Positions 25,201-32,210 of a stretch of DNA of 32,210 nucleotides are shown piece after piece. The stretch is from NCBI RefSeq assembly GCF_000239775.1, contig NZ_CAFI01000482.1, forward strand, positions 1 through 32,210, in the 5' to 3' direction. The stretch is from Bradyrhizobium sp. ORS 375. Lineage in GTDB: Bacteria > Pseudomonadota > Alphaproteobacteria > Rhizobiales > Xanthobacteraceae. Numbering within the stretch: the first letter of the stretch is position 1; every line of letters starts with the position of its first letter. The translations under genes and the position numbers were made by a program. The notes under the pieces are model-generated. The model ran no database searches. It saw only the letters and a list, made by a program, of their open reading frames with translations, and had not been told where the DNA came from.

Positions 25201-26783
25201 GCGCATTTCGGTCGCATCAGCGCGCGCGCCGCGACGCGGCGGCCGCTGCTGTCGCCCGACAAGGCCGCGGTGGCCTCGTTGGCATCACGCGCAATGATCG
25301 CACGGCGCTGCTCATGGGCGGTGCGTCCGACCTGCTGCGTATAGGCCGCGTCGGCCAGCGTGAGATGTCCGTCGGTCAGCCGGCCAGCAAGCGCTGCGCC
25401 CAGCCGGTCGAGGCCGTTCTCCTCGCGCGCCGAGAGGGGCAGCACGCGCCAGCTGCCATCTTGCCCCATGCGCCGCGATGGCGCGAAGCTCTCGACCACG
25501 ACATGGGCGTTGGTGCCGCCGATGCCGAAGGCGCTGATTCCGGCGCGGCGCACCTCGTCAGTCCATGGCTTGGACTCGGTGGCGAGATAGAACGGGCTGC
25601 CGGCGAAGTTGATCGCGGGGTTCGGCGTGTTGACGTTGATCGTCGGCGGAATGATGCCGTCGCGCACCGCGCACACCGCCTTGATCAGTCCGGCCACGCC
25701 CGCGGCGGCGTCGAGATGCCCGACATTGCCCTTCAGGCTGCCCAGCGCACAGAAGCCGTTGCGCTCTGTCGTCTCGCGGAACGCCTGCGTCAGCGCGCTG
25801 ACCTCGATCGGGTCGCCGAGTCGCGTGCCGGTGCCATGGGCCTCGATCAGGCCGATCTGGTCGGCGGTGATCCCTGCGAGCTGCTGCGCCAGCAGCACCG
25901 CCTCGCCCTGTCCTTCCACGCTCGGCGCGGTGAAGCTCATCTTGCGCCCGCCATCATTGTTGATGGCGCTGCCGCGGATCACGGCATGGATCATGTCGCC
26001 ATCGGCGAGCGCCTCCGACAGGCGCTTGAGCACGACCATCGCGGCGGCGTTACCGGGCACAATGCCGTCGCCGGCGGCGTCGAACGGCCGGCAATGGCCA
26101 TCGCGGGAGAGCACCGACCCCTCCTGGTGCAGATAGCCGCCGGTCAGCGGCAGGCTGACGGTGACGCCACCCGCCAGCGCGACATCGCATTCGAAGGCGA
26201 GCAGGGCGCGGCAGGCCATGTGCACGGCGACCAGGGACGTCGAGCATCCCGTTTGCACGTCGACGGCAGGGCCGTGCAGATCGAGCTTGAACGCCAGCCG
26301 CGTCGCGAGAAAATCCTTCTCGTTGCCGATGAAGATCTGGTCGTCGCCTTCGGCCGCGTGCGGATTGTCGGTCAGGTTCGACAGCCAATAGCCCGCGCGC
26401 GCGGCACCGGCGAAGACGCCGGTCCAGCCGGCGATGCCGCCTTTGCGATAGCCGGCGCTTTCGAGCGCGGCATGGCCGACCTCAAGCAGCAGCCGATGCT
26501 GCGGGTCCATCAGCATCGCCTCGCGCGGCGCGTAGCCGAAGAATTCGTGGTCGAAGCAGTCGGCGTCCTCGAGCACGGCCTTGGCGCGGACATAGTCCGG
26601 CCGCGCGGCGAGCGAGGCGGGAACGCCCGCCTTCTTCAGGTCGTCGTCGCTCAACGGCCGTACGGCCTCGAGGCCGGCCTGGAGATTGCGCCAGAACGTC
26701 TCGATGTCCGGCGCGCCGGGAAAACGCCCGGCCATGCCGATGACCGCGATCGCCTCGCGCGTGCTCTGGTCGCTCCCGGTCAT
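22269..26783 (-). CDS. PKS module KS-AT-KR-ACP
   Basis: 1504 residues from ATG 26783, overlapping the NRPS stop (ATGA at 26780-26783). KS (about 10-435): Q-T-G-C-S-T-S with Cys180, E-A-H-G-T-G-T and N-V-G-H-L-D-A-A-A-G all present. AT (about 526-830): G-H-S-L-G-E-Y with Ser618; the extender-selecting motif reads V-G-G-H-S in place of H-A-F-H or Y-A-S-H, so malonyl versus methylmalonyl is unclear. A structural KR half (about 865-1115) precedes the catalytic KR: T-G-G-L-G-R-V-G from Thr1128, F-A-A-Y-S-A-A-N with Tyr1288; neither the L-D-D (B-type) nor the Trp (A-type) marker is clear. Carrier: G-G-H-S, Ser1434. No DH, ER or C-methyltransferase, so the product is a beta-hydroxy extension of the aminoacyl chain from the Pro-like module. 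A helical C-terminal tail (about 1475-1504) may dock to the TE-bearing NRPS. Confidence 0.94.
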   Translation of the reverse strand: MTGSDQSTREAIAVIGMAGRFPGAPDIETFWRNLQAGLEAVRPLSDDDLKKAGVPASLAARPDYVRAKAVLEDADCFDHEFFGYAPREAMLMDPQHRLLLEVGHAALESAGYRKGGIAGWTGVFAGAARAGYWLSNLTDNPHAAEGDDQIFIGNEKDFLATRLAFKLDLHGPAVDVQTGCSTSLVAVHMACRALLAFECDVALAGGVTVSLPLTGGYLHQEGSVLSRDGHCRPFDAAGDGIVPGNAAAMVVLKRLSEALADGDMIHAVIRGSAINNDGGRKMSFTAPSVEGQGEAVLLAQQLAGITADQIGLIEAHGTGTRLGDPIEVSALTQAFRETTERNGFCALGSLKGNVGHLDAAAGVAGLIKAVCAVRDGIIPPTINVNTPNPAINFAGSPFYLATESKPWTDEVRRAGISAFGIGGTNAHVVVESFAPSRRMGQDGSWRVLPLSAREENGLDRLGAALAGRLTDGHLTLADAAYTQQVGRTAHEQRRAIIARDANEATAALSGDSSGRRVAARALMRPKCALLFPGGGVAYPGMARGLLDQEPAFREALLEVAALLRAAGVDILPLIRDASDAPADRSARITLPATFAVSYAMGRLWQARGVKADIMLGHSLGEYAAATLGGVFTLADAARIVALRSALQDTNAGGAMLAVMASSDAAMALAGPEIDLAAINGPALCTVSGPIAAIDQLERSLDIQGIRTQRLVLNVGGHSRAIDAVMPEFAAAFASVPQRTPSCPIISSLTGDWLRPDELTADYWVRHLRQTVRFDRALATLLREPDLVLIECGPGEACTMLAAQHPAYGASHHRVTSLRKASLADDDKAVLLTAAAQMWCAGVDVDLSSMAGVADGVRVPLPTYPFTRNRLWIDPPAAGERRTVAADKPIDDWFYLPAWRRALPPVPRAVTAYGAALVFDDGSAIAAGVIEQLRKAGHDPVLRVRSGDGFAIDEQDAFQIRPGSAEDFGLLLIAAGIAPATVVHLWNVGAEQSAAAEVDAGFMSIVALMQGCATAGCTPPARIVIGTHHAMLVDTTDELIAARATVLGVAQVLPQEFPGCEVSVVDLDRSASAEAAIDGLMRELAADTLEPVVAWRGRRRWLKDYTPVQLTADAASIRNVAPGDLVVITGGLGRVGRLLAGHLARQFGARVALIVRPASPHDDGVDASDPRLAERLAAQRQWQSEGLPITVVAADVADPAAMAQALAALERDHGPVAGIIHGAAVTSGTALISPILQLTPDDVAAQFAPKLAGLDGLDAAVAACKAPPCFVVLLSSNAAVLGGLGFAAYSAANQVLDAAAALRSRRGPTDWISTNWDRWLTRDDELVAGSGTSMDAFAMRPAESLAAIMRIILQGEAEQFVVTRGDLAQRRQIWIARDANAEAAGAPQTLTSQRRTAYRAPEGEIETRLSALWGQLLGIDRIGADDNFFDLGGHSLRAVQLLARITEQFGVRLSLKTFFATPTVAGLALSIGQALTETADKATLTALLDGLDQLAGQGVPEALAS

Positions 26784-29700
26784 CGCAGCCCCTCGCCACG
26801 CATGCGCTGGGCGCGGCCGCGGATGCTGCTCGCCGCACTCACTTGGGCAGGCTGGGCTGCGGCACCGATATGACGCGCTAGCGCTGCCACGGTCGGAAAC
26901 TGAAACAGATCGGCGATCGCCAGCGGCACCGCGAACTGGCTCACCAGCTTGTCGTAGGCTTCCACCAGCAGCAGCGAATTGCCGCCGAGCTCGAAGAAGG
27001 TGCTGTCGCAGTCGATGTCGTCGCGGCGAAGCACGGCGCGCCAGATCGCCGCAATGGCCTGTTCGGTCGCGCCGCATGGCGCGAGGTGGTCCTGCGTCGC
27101 CGCCGCGAACGGCTGGCCCGACGCGACAAGCGCGGCTCGGTCGATCTTGCCGTTGCCGGACAGCGGCAGCCCCGCGAGCTTCAGGAAGCGGGCCGGCATC
27201 ATGTAGTCCGGCAGGCGGGGCCGCAGCCAATCGCGCAGCGCATGGGGCAGCAGAGACGCCGAGCCAGCGACGACGTAGGCCGCAAGCTGGCGATGGCCGG
27301 CCGCATCGGTCTCGGCGACCACGGCGCAGCCGGCGACATCCGGATGGGCCGCGAGCACGACCTCGATCTCGCCGGGCTCGACGCGATAGCCGCGGATCTT
27401 GATCTGGCCGTCACGGCGGCCGAGGAAGGCGAGGCGGCCGTCGCGGTTCAGCTTGACCAGGTCACCGGTGCGGTACATGCGCGCGCCGGCATCGGCCGCG
27501 AAGGGATCGCGCACGAAGCGATCCGCCATCGTTTCGTCCGCACCGAGATAGCCGTCAGCCACCTGGACGCCGCCGATGCAGAGTTCGCCGGCAATGCCGA
27601 ACGGCTGGATCCGCCCCTCGGCATCGAGCACGTAGAGGCGATTGCCGGGCAATGCGCGGCCCGCGGATGGCAGCCGCGGCCAGCGCGCCGCATCGCCATC
27701 GAGCACGTCCTCGCTCACGACATGGGTCTCGGCCGGACCATATTGGTTGATCAGCTGCAGGCCGCGATGAGCCAGGAAGAAAGCGCTGACATCCTGAGTG
27801 AGCTGGGGCTGCTCGCCTGCGGTGACGATCTCGCGCAGCGAGGCGAGGCGCTGTCCCGAGGCGGCGACACCCCGCACCAGAAGCGTCAGCAGCGCGAAGG
27901 GCATGAAGACGCGCTCGACCTGCTCCCGCGCGATCAGGGCCGCCAGCGCTCGCGGATCGCGGCGCTGTGTCTCCGAGGCTGATATCAGCATGCCGCCCGT
28001 GAGCAGCGTGAACAGCACCTCCTGGATCGCGACGTCGAAGCCGACCGCGGAAGCCTGCAGCGTCCGCATCGGCTGCGGGCGCCGGGCGAGCTGAGTTGCC
28101 ATCAGGTTGGCGAACGCTTGCACAGGCATGCGGATGCCCTTCGGCACACCCGTCGATCCCGAGGTGAAGACGATGTAGAGCGGCGCGTCTCCACGCGGCG
28201 CGGGTGAGACTTGTGCGTCGGCGACGCTGGCGATCAAGGCCGCGATTGCTGTGCGTGGCGTATCGATCGTGGAGCACGGATCCTGTTCGTCCGCGCACAG
28301 CATGAGCGCCGCATGAGCCAGCTTGATCTGCTGCGCCAGACGCAACGGCGGCAGCTCTGGATCGATCGGCACAAAGGTGAAGCCGAAGCGGACGCAGGCG
28401 AGCATGGCGCAGACGAGATCCCGACCGCGCGGCAGCACCAGCGCGATCACGTCTCCTGGGACGAGCCCGCGCGCGCACAAGGCCGACCCGATTCTGTCGG
28501 CACGTTCGAAGAGTTGATCGTAGGTGAGGTCGGGGCCGCCCGCGTCACGCAATGCGGGCCGTCGGGCGAAGCGGTGGCGTGCTTCAGCCAGCAATGCAAG
28601 AAGGTCAACCTCCGGCGCTGGTCCGCCGTTTCCGGCGGCGATGACCTCGGCTTGCGATTGCAGGTCGAGCAGCGGGACTTCGGCCAGCGGCCTGTCGGGC
28701 TCGGCCAGCGCGGCCGTGAGCCAGACCTTCAGCATGGCGACGAACGCGGTCATCGTCACGCGATCGAACAGGTCGCTGTTGTAGAACAGCGTGCCGGTCA
28801 GCCCGGCGTCGACATCGCGCGCGCCGGTCCAGCTCTGCCGCCCGTCCCACAGATGCAGCTCGAGATCGAACCGCGAGGCGGGCAGGCGGTAGGGGAAGGC
28901 CGCGGTCGCCAGACCATCGAGCTGCAGCGGCAGCATCGGTGTGTTCTGCAGCGCGAACAGCACCTGCACCAAGGGATTGCGGCTGGTGTCGCGGGGCAAA
29001 TCGAGCTCCTCGACCAGCTTCTCGAACGGCAGCTCCTGATGCGCCTGGGCCTGCGTCATCGCCTCGCCGGTACCGCGGACGAGATCGCGAAAATCCCTCG
29101 CCTGCTGCAGATCGAGCCGGATCGCCAGCGTGTTGACGAAGAAGCCGATCAGGTTTTCCAGCGCCGGATCGATGCGGCCGGCGACCGGCGTGCCGATCGC
29201 GAAGTCGTTCTGTCCTGAGAGCCGGCCGAGCACGGCGCGGAACGCGGCGAGCAGCACGCAATAGAGCGTCGTCGATTGTCGTCGCGCCAGCTCGCGCGCC
29301 GACGCGACGAGTTGCGGCGCGAGGCTCACGTCGATCGCATCACCGCGCAGCCGGGCGAGCGCCGGTCGCGGTCGGTCGAGCGGCAGGTCGAGCGCGGGAA
29401 CGCTGTTGAGCGTCCTGGTCCAGAAGTCGAGCAGTTGCTGCAGCCGGGCGCCGCTCAGCTCGCGGCGTTGCGCGGTACTGAAGCTTGCGTAATCCGTGGA
29501 GAGTGGTGCGAGGCTTGGGCTTTGCCCTTGTCGCCGCGCCGTATACGCAGCCGCAAGATCGCGATTGAACACCGCCAGCGACCAGCCATCGGCGCAGATG
29601 TGGTGCAGCACGACGACCAAGACATGCCGCTCTGGTGCGAGCCGGATCAATCTGGCGCGAATGACCGCGCCGCCGAGGTCGAATGGCGTCGCCACCTCGT

Positions 29701-30085
29701 CATCGACCAGCGCGCGCGCCTCGCGCTCGTTGGCCGCATCGACCACCGGCATCGCAATGCGCATCGCGGGCCGCACCGTCTGCACCGCACGCCCGTCGAT
29801 CTCGGCGAACACGGTTCGCAGCGGCGCATGCCGGGCCACGAGATCGTTCAGCGCTTCCGTCAGCCCTGCGACGTCGAGCGGTCCGCTAAGATCGAATGCG
29901 CCGGGAATGTTGTAGGCCGGGCCGCCGGGATTGAGCCGGTCGAGAAACCACAGCCGCTGCTGCGCGAACGACAGGGGATAGCTGTGCGACTGGTCGACGC
30001 GGCGGCTGAGCAGCTCCGCCAGCAGCGCGCGCTGCTCGGCCGATGACATCTTGCTCAAATCGGGGTTGAGCCGCGCGGCGGTCAT
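26780..30085 (-). CDS. NRPS module C-A-PCP, proline-like specificity
   Basis: 1101 residues; ATG overlaps the PKS stop (ATGA at 30082-30085). N-terminal helical linker (1-36), condensation (about 37-470; H-H-I-C-A-D-G at 161-167, Y-A-S-F-S, I-G-F-F-V-N-T and R-D-T-S-R-N-P-L present), adenylation (about 480-985; F-T-S-G-S-T-G-V-P-K-G; specificity Asp 684) and carrier (G-G-N-S, Ser1037). Aligned to GrsA the code reads D-V-Q-F-V-A-Q-V-V-(K), close to the proline codes of the D-V-Q-x-I-A-H-V-V type. The last residues, I-R-G-R-A-Q-R-M-R-G-E, form a basic tail like the one on the two-module NRPS; both proteins are followed, in the inferred order, by a PKS. Expected role: attach proline to the reduced polyketide extension from the upstream PKS and pass it to the next PKS. 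Confidence 0.93.
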   Translation of the reverse strand: MTAARLNPDLSKMSSAEQRALLAELLSRRVDQSHSYPLSFAQQRLWFLDRLNPGGPAYNIPGAFDLSGPLDVAGLTEALNDLVARHAPLRTVFAEIDGRAVQTVRPAMRIAMPVVDAANEREARALVDDEVATPFDLGGAVIRARLIRLAPERHVLVVVLHHICADGWSLAVFNRDLAAAYTARRQGQSPSLAPLSTDYASFSTAQRRELSGARLQQLLDFWTRTLNSVPALDLPLDRPRPALARLRGDAIDVSLAPQLVASARELARRQSTTLYCVLLAAFRAVLGRLSGQNDFAIGTPVAGRIDPALENLIGFFVNTLAIRLDLQQARDFRDLVRGTGEAMTQAQAHQELPFEKLVEELDLPRDTSRNPLVQVLFALQNTPMLPLQLDGLATAAFPYRLPASRFDLELHLWDGRQSWTGARDVDAGLTGTLFYNSDLFDRVTMTAFVAMLKVWLTAALAEPDRPLAEVPLLDLQSQAEVIAAGNGGPAPEVDLLALLAEARHRFARRPALRDAGGPDLTYDQLFERADRIGSALCARGLVPGDVIALVLPRGRDLVCAMLACVRFGFTFVPIDPELPPLRLAQQIKLAHAALMLCADEQDPCSTIDTPRTAIAALIASVADAQVSPAPRGDAPLYIVFTSGSTGVPKGIRMPVQAFANLMATQLARRPQPMRTLQASAVGFDVAIQEVLFTLLTGGMLISASETQRRDPRALAALIAREQVERVFMPFALLTLLVRGVAASGQRLASLREIVTAGEQPQLTQDVSAFFLAHRGLQLINQYGPAETHVVSEDVLDGDAARWPRLPSAGRALPGNRLYVLDAEGRIQPFGIAGELCIGGVQVADGYLGADETMADRFVRDPFAADAGARMYRTGDLVKLNRDGRLAFLGRRDGQIKIRGYRVEPGEIEVVLAAHPDVAGCAVVAETDAAGHRQLAAYVVAGSASLLPHALRDWLRPRLPDYMMPARFLKLAGLPLSGNGKIDRAALVASGQPFAAATQDHLAPCGATEQAIAAIWRAVLRRDDIDCDSTFFELGGNSLLLVEAYDKLVSQFAVPLAIADLFQFPTVAALARHIGAAAQPAQVSAASSIRGRAQRMRGEGLR

Positions 30086-32210
30086 GTCGGTTGACCCTCC
30101 GCCAGCAACCGTTCGAGCATCCGGTTCACCTCATCGCCAGACATCACCTCGACCATGCGGCGCGCTTCCTCGCTGACCGGCCGCGTCAGATCCGCTGGCG
30201 AGGCTTGTGTCGCGACGAGGCGATCGAGCGCGGCGGCCAGCCGGACCGGTGTCGCGTGTGCGAACAAGAGATCGGGCGTTACCGGCAGCGCAAAGCGCGA
30301 TCGCAGCCGTGAGACCACCTGGATTGCCTGCAGCGAGTCCCCGCCGAGATCGAAGAAATCGCCGTCATGCGCCAGGTCGGCGCGTCCCAGCACCTCGGCG
30401 AAGATGTCGCGGATGCCGCGCACGCGGTCCGTCTCGTCGACGGCATTTTTCTCAGCGGTCGCCGTATCGCCGGCCAGCGCGGTCCAGTTGGCGAGGCGCT
30501 GGTCGAGCGCGCCGCCGCAGACGACGATCTGACCGGTCAATCCGCCGGCGACGACCCGCTCGATGGCGTCGACGGCCCGCGACGTCGTCAGCGCGTAGCG
30601 CGCCGTGGCCACGTCGTCGGCCTGCAGTCCTTCCGCCCATGCGTCCCAGCACAGCGATGCCCAGCGGCCGCTCGCTTCCGCATAGGCGTCGAGCCAGGCA
30701 TTCGCTGCGGCATAGGACGCGAAGCCGAGGCCGCCGAGCACCGAGGCCAGCGACGACATCAGAATGCGAACGCTCAGATCGCGATGGCCGAGCACCTTTT
30801 CGAGGGCCTGCAGCCCCGCGACTTTTGCCGCCAGCATGCGCTGCGAGGTCGCATCATCGGTATCGGGGATGGAGGCGAAGGCGCGCGTCTCCGCCGCCAT
30901 ATGGATGATGCCATCGACCGGTCCGAACGTCGCCTCGGCGGACCTGACGGCCTGTGTGAGCGCATCCGTATCGGTCACATCGCAGGAGAGCGCCTCAGCC
31001 GCGCCGCCCATGTCCGTCACTGCGGCGAGCCGCTGGCCGAGGTCATCGGGCACCGAGCGTCCGACCAGCGACAGCCGGGCACCGTACCTGCTGGCGAGCT
31101 CGCGCGCGACCGTCAGGCCGAGCCGGCCGAGGCCACCGGTGACGAGATAGTGCCCGTCGAGCCGAATCCGCTGATCGATCGCGCCGGCGGGGCGGAAGCT
31201 GCGTTCCAGCAGCCGGTTGCCACGAAGAGCCGAGATGGCCGCGCTTGGTGCGGCGCAGGCCGCGGTGACAGCGGCGTCCTGGACATCTTGACCGATGTCG
31301 ATGATCCGCACTTTGACGTTCGGCTGCTCCTGACCGAGCACGATCGCTGGCCCGAGCAGCAGCGCCGCGTCGGGATCCGGACGGTCGGTGCTATCGACGG
31401 CAAAGACACGACGCGCGGCGACAATCACGTCGATCGGCGCGGCCACATTGGCGGCATGAAGCGCAGCTCCGATCCGGAGCAGCGACGCGTAGCCGAGCTC
31501 GCGCCGATCGCTGCCGTCGTCGTGAAGCAGTGCGAGGTGAAGGATGCGATCGGGCGCGCCTGCGCGCAGACGGTCGGTCATGTCGCGCTGGTTGGCGGTC
31601 GCGGGCAGCTGGACCAGGCGTCCATTGGCGCGATCGACGGCGGCAGCAATGGTCCGCGTCATCTCACTCCGCGCCGGACCGATGATCCATGTCGTTCCGG
31701 CCAGGGCCTGCGCGCCGCGTCGTGGCCTGCGCTCCCAGGTCGGCAGAAACAGCACCTCGCGCGATTCCGACGGTGCGCTCGCCTCCGGCTGCGCTGTCGT
31801 CGGTGCGAGATCGGTGATCATGTCGACGGCGTAACGCGTGGCGCGGAACGGATAGGGCGGCAGCGACACGAGCTGTCGTTTGCGGCCGGCATTGAAGGCG
31901 TGCCAATCGATCTCGCAACCCTGGACATAGAGCTCTGCGATTGCGGTGATGGTCGCACGCGCGTCGTCGCTCCCATGCGGCAGCGTGGCCACGATCTCCA
32001 TCTCGGGAGAGCGCGCGGCGTGACGGCGCGCGAAGCCGCCGAGCGTTCGTCCCGGTCCCACCTCGACCAGGATGTGAGGGCCCTCGGCCAGGATCGTGCT
32101 CAGGCCGTCCTGGAAGCGCACGGGCGAGAGCGCCTGGGCGATCCAGTAGTCGGGATCACACGCCTCCGCGGCGCTCAACCAGCCGCCATGCAGGTTGGAA
32201 GCGATCGGGA
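30082..32210 (-). CDS. PKS module, C-terminal part: AT end-KR-ACP (5' truncated by window)
   Basis: The frame stays open to the right edge. A TTG at 32178 is not the start: the ten codons before it continue a normal AT sequence (P-I-A-S-N-L-H-G-G-W). Visible are the end of an acyltransferase (D-P-D-Y-W ... V-E-V-G-P-G-R-T-L), a structural KR half, a catalytic KR (V-T-G-G-L-G-R-L-G, a Lys in A-A-K-V-A-G-L, Ser in M-S-S-L-A-S and Tyr in F-A-S-Y-A-A-A-N), a carrier domain (F-D-L-G-G-D-S) and a C-terminal docking-like helix (M-S-G-D-E-V-N-R-M-L-E-R-L-L). No DH, ER or methyltransferase lies between the AT and the KR. The KS and most of the AT lie beyond the edge. Its position before the Pro-like NRPS and its docking tail suggest it hands a beta-hydroxy chain to that protein. 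It follows the same architecture as the second PKS. Confidence 0.92.
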   Translation of the reverse strand, partial: PIASNLHGGWLSAAEACDPDYWIAQALSPVRFQDGLSTILAEGPHILVEVGPGRTLGGFARRHAARSPEMEIVATLPHGSDDARATITAIAELYVQGCEIDWHAFNAGRKRQLVSLPPYPFRATRYAVDMITDLAPTTAQPEASAPSESREVLFLPTWERRPRRGAQALAGTTWIIGPARSEMTRTIAAAVDRANGRLVQLPATANQRDMTDRLRAGAPDRILHLALLHDDGSDRRELGYASLLRIGAALHAANVAAPIDVIVAARRVFAVDSTDRPDPDAALLLGPAIVLGQEQPNVKVRIIDIGQDVQDAAVTAACAAPSAAISALRGNRLLERSFRPAGAIDQRIRLDGHYLVTGGLGRLGLTVARELASRYGARLSLVGRSVPDDLGQRLAAVTDMGGAAEALSCDVTDTDALTQAVRSAEATFGPVDGIIHMAAETRAFASIPDTDDATSQRMLAAKVAGLQALEKVLGHRDLSVRILMSSLASVLGGLGFASYAAANAWLDAYAEASGRWASLCWDAWAEGLQADDVATARYALTTSRAVDAIERVVAGGLTGQIVVCGGALDQRLANWTALAGDTATAEKNAVDETDRVRGIRDIFAEVLGRADLAHDGDFFDLGGDSLQAIQVVSRLRSRFALPVTPDLLFAHATPVRLAAALDRLVATQASPADLTRPVSEEARRMVEVMSGDEVNRMLERLLAEGQPT

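Noticed and set aside
3087-32210. Siderophore pathway as the function of the cluster
   Set aside because: There is no ornithine/lysine hydroxylase, no salicylate or catechol gene, no Ser/Thr/Cys heterocyclisation domain and no TonB receptor or ferric transporter in the window; A-domain codes are hydrophobic.

Overview
The window is GC-rich DNA from what looks like an alphaproteobacterium of the Bradyrhizobium type. That guess rests on a long, structured intergenic repeat (about 1498-2106) that resembles dispersed intergenic repeats I remember from Bradyrhizobium; no rRNA or housekeeping marker is present to confirm it.

Left edge, plus strand (1-3099): the 3' end of a class I methyltransferase gene, a DUF4253 protein with a Tat-like signal, a 774-base intergenic repeat region, and a free-standing formyltransferase. 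The formyltransferase runs tail-to-tail (13-base overlap) into the large minus-strand operon.

The rest (3087-32210) is one minus-strand operon, read right to left, and its start lies beyond the right edge. In transcription order it holds: the end of a PKS (AT end-KR-ACP), an NRPS (C-A-PCP, proline-like code), a PKS (KS-AT-KR-ACP), an NRPS (C-A-PCP-TE, phenylalanine-like code), a patatin-like hydrolase, a type II thioesterase, an ArsA/Get3-type ATPase, two small helical proteins, an A-PCP protein, a 2561-residue NRPS (TubC dock-C-A-PCP-C-A-N-methyltransferase-PCP, both A domains with an Ile/Val-type code) and two tandem methyltransferases. Nine of the junctions are 4-base ATGA or GTGA overlaps.

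Gene order is not the likely order of synthesis. The only thioesterase domain sits on the Phe-like module, while the last NRPS ends without a release domain and carries a charged C-terminal tail like that of the other NRPS that hands over to a PKS. Read by logic, the line is: A-PCP (aliphatic) > C-A-PCP (Ile/Val) > C-A-NMT-PCP (N-methyl Ile/Val) > PKS with KR > C-A-PCP (Pro) > PKS with KR > C-A-PCP-TE (Phe). With two methyltransferases for two beta-hydroxyls, this is the backbone logic of dolastatin 10 and the auristatins (dimethyl-Val, Val, dolaisoleuine, dolaproine, then a Phe-derived end). This inferred product in a rhizobium-like bacterium is the main discovery candidate. The embedded ATPase/patatin/small-protein block has no obvious catalytic place in such a pathway and is the second.
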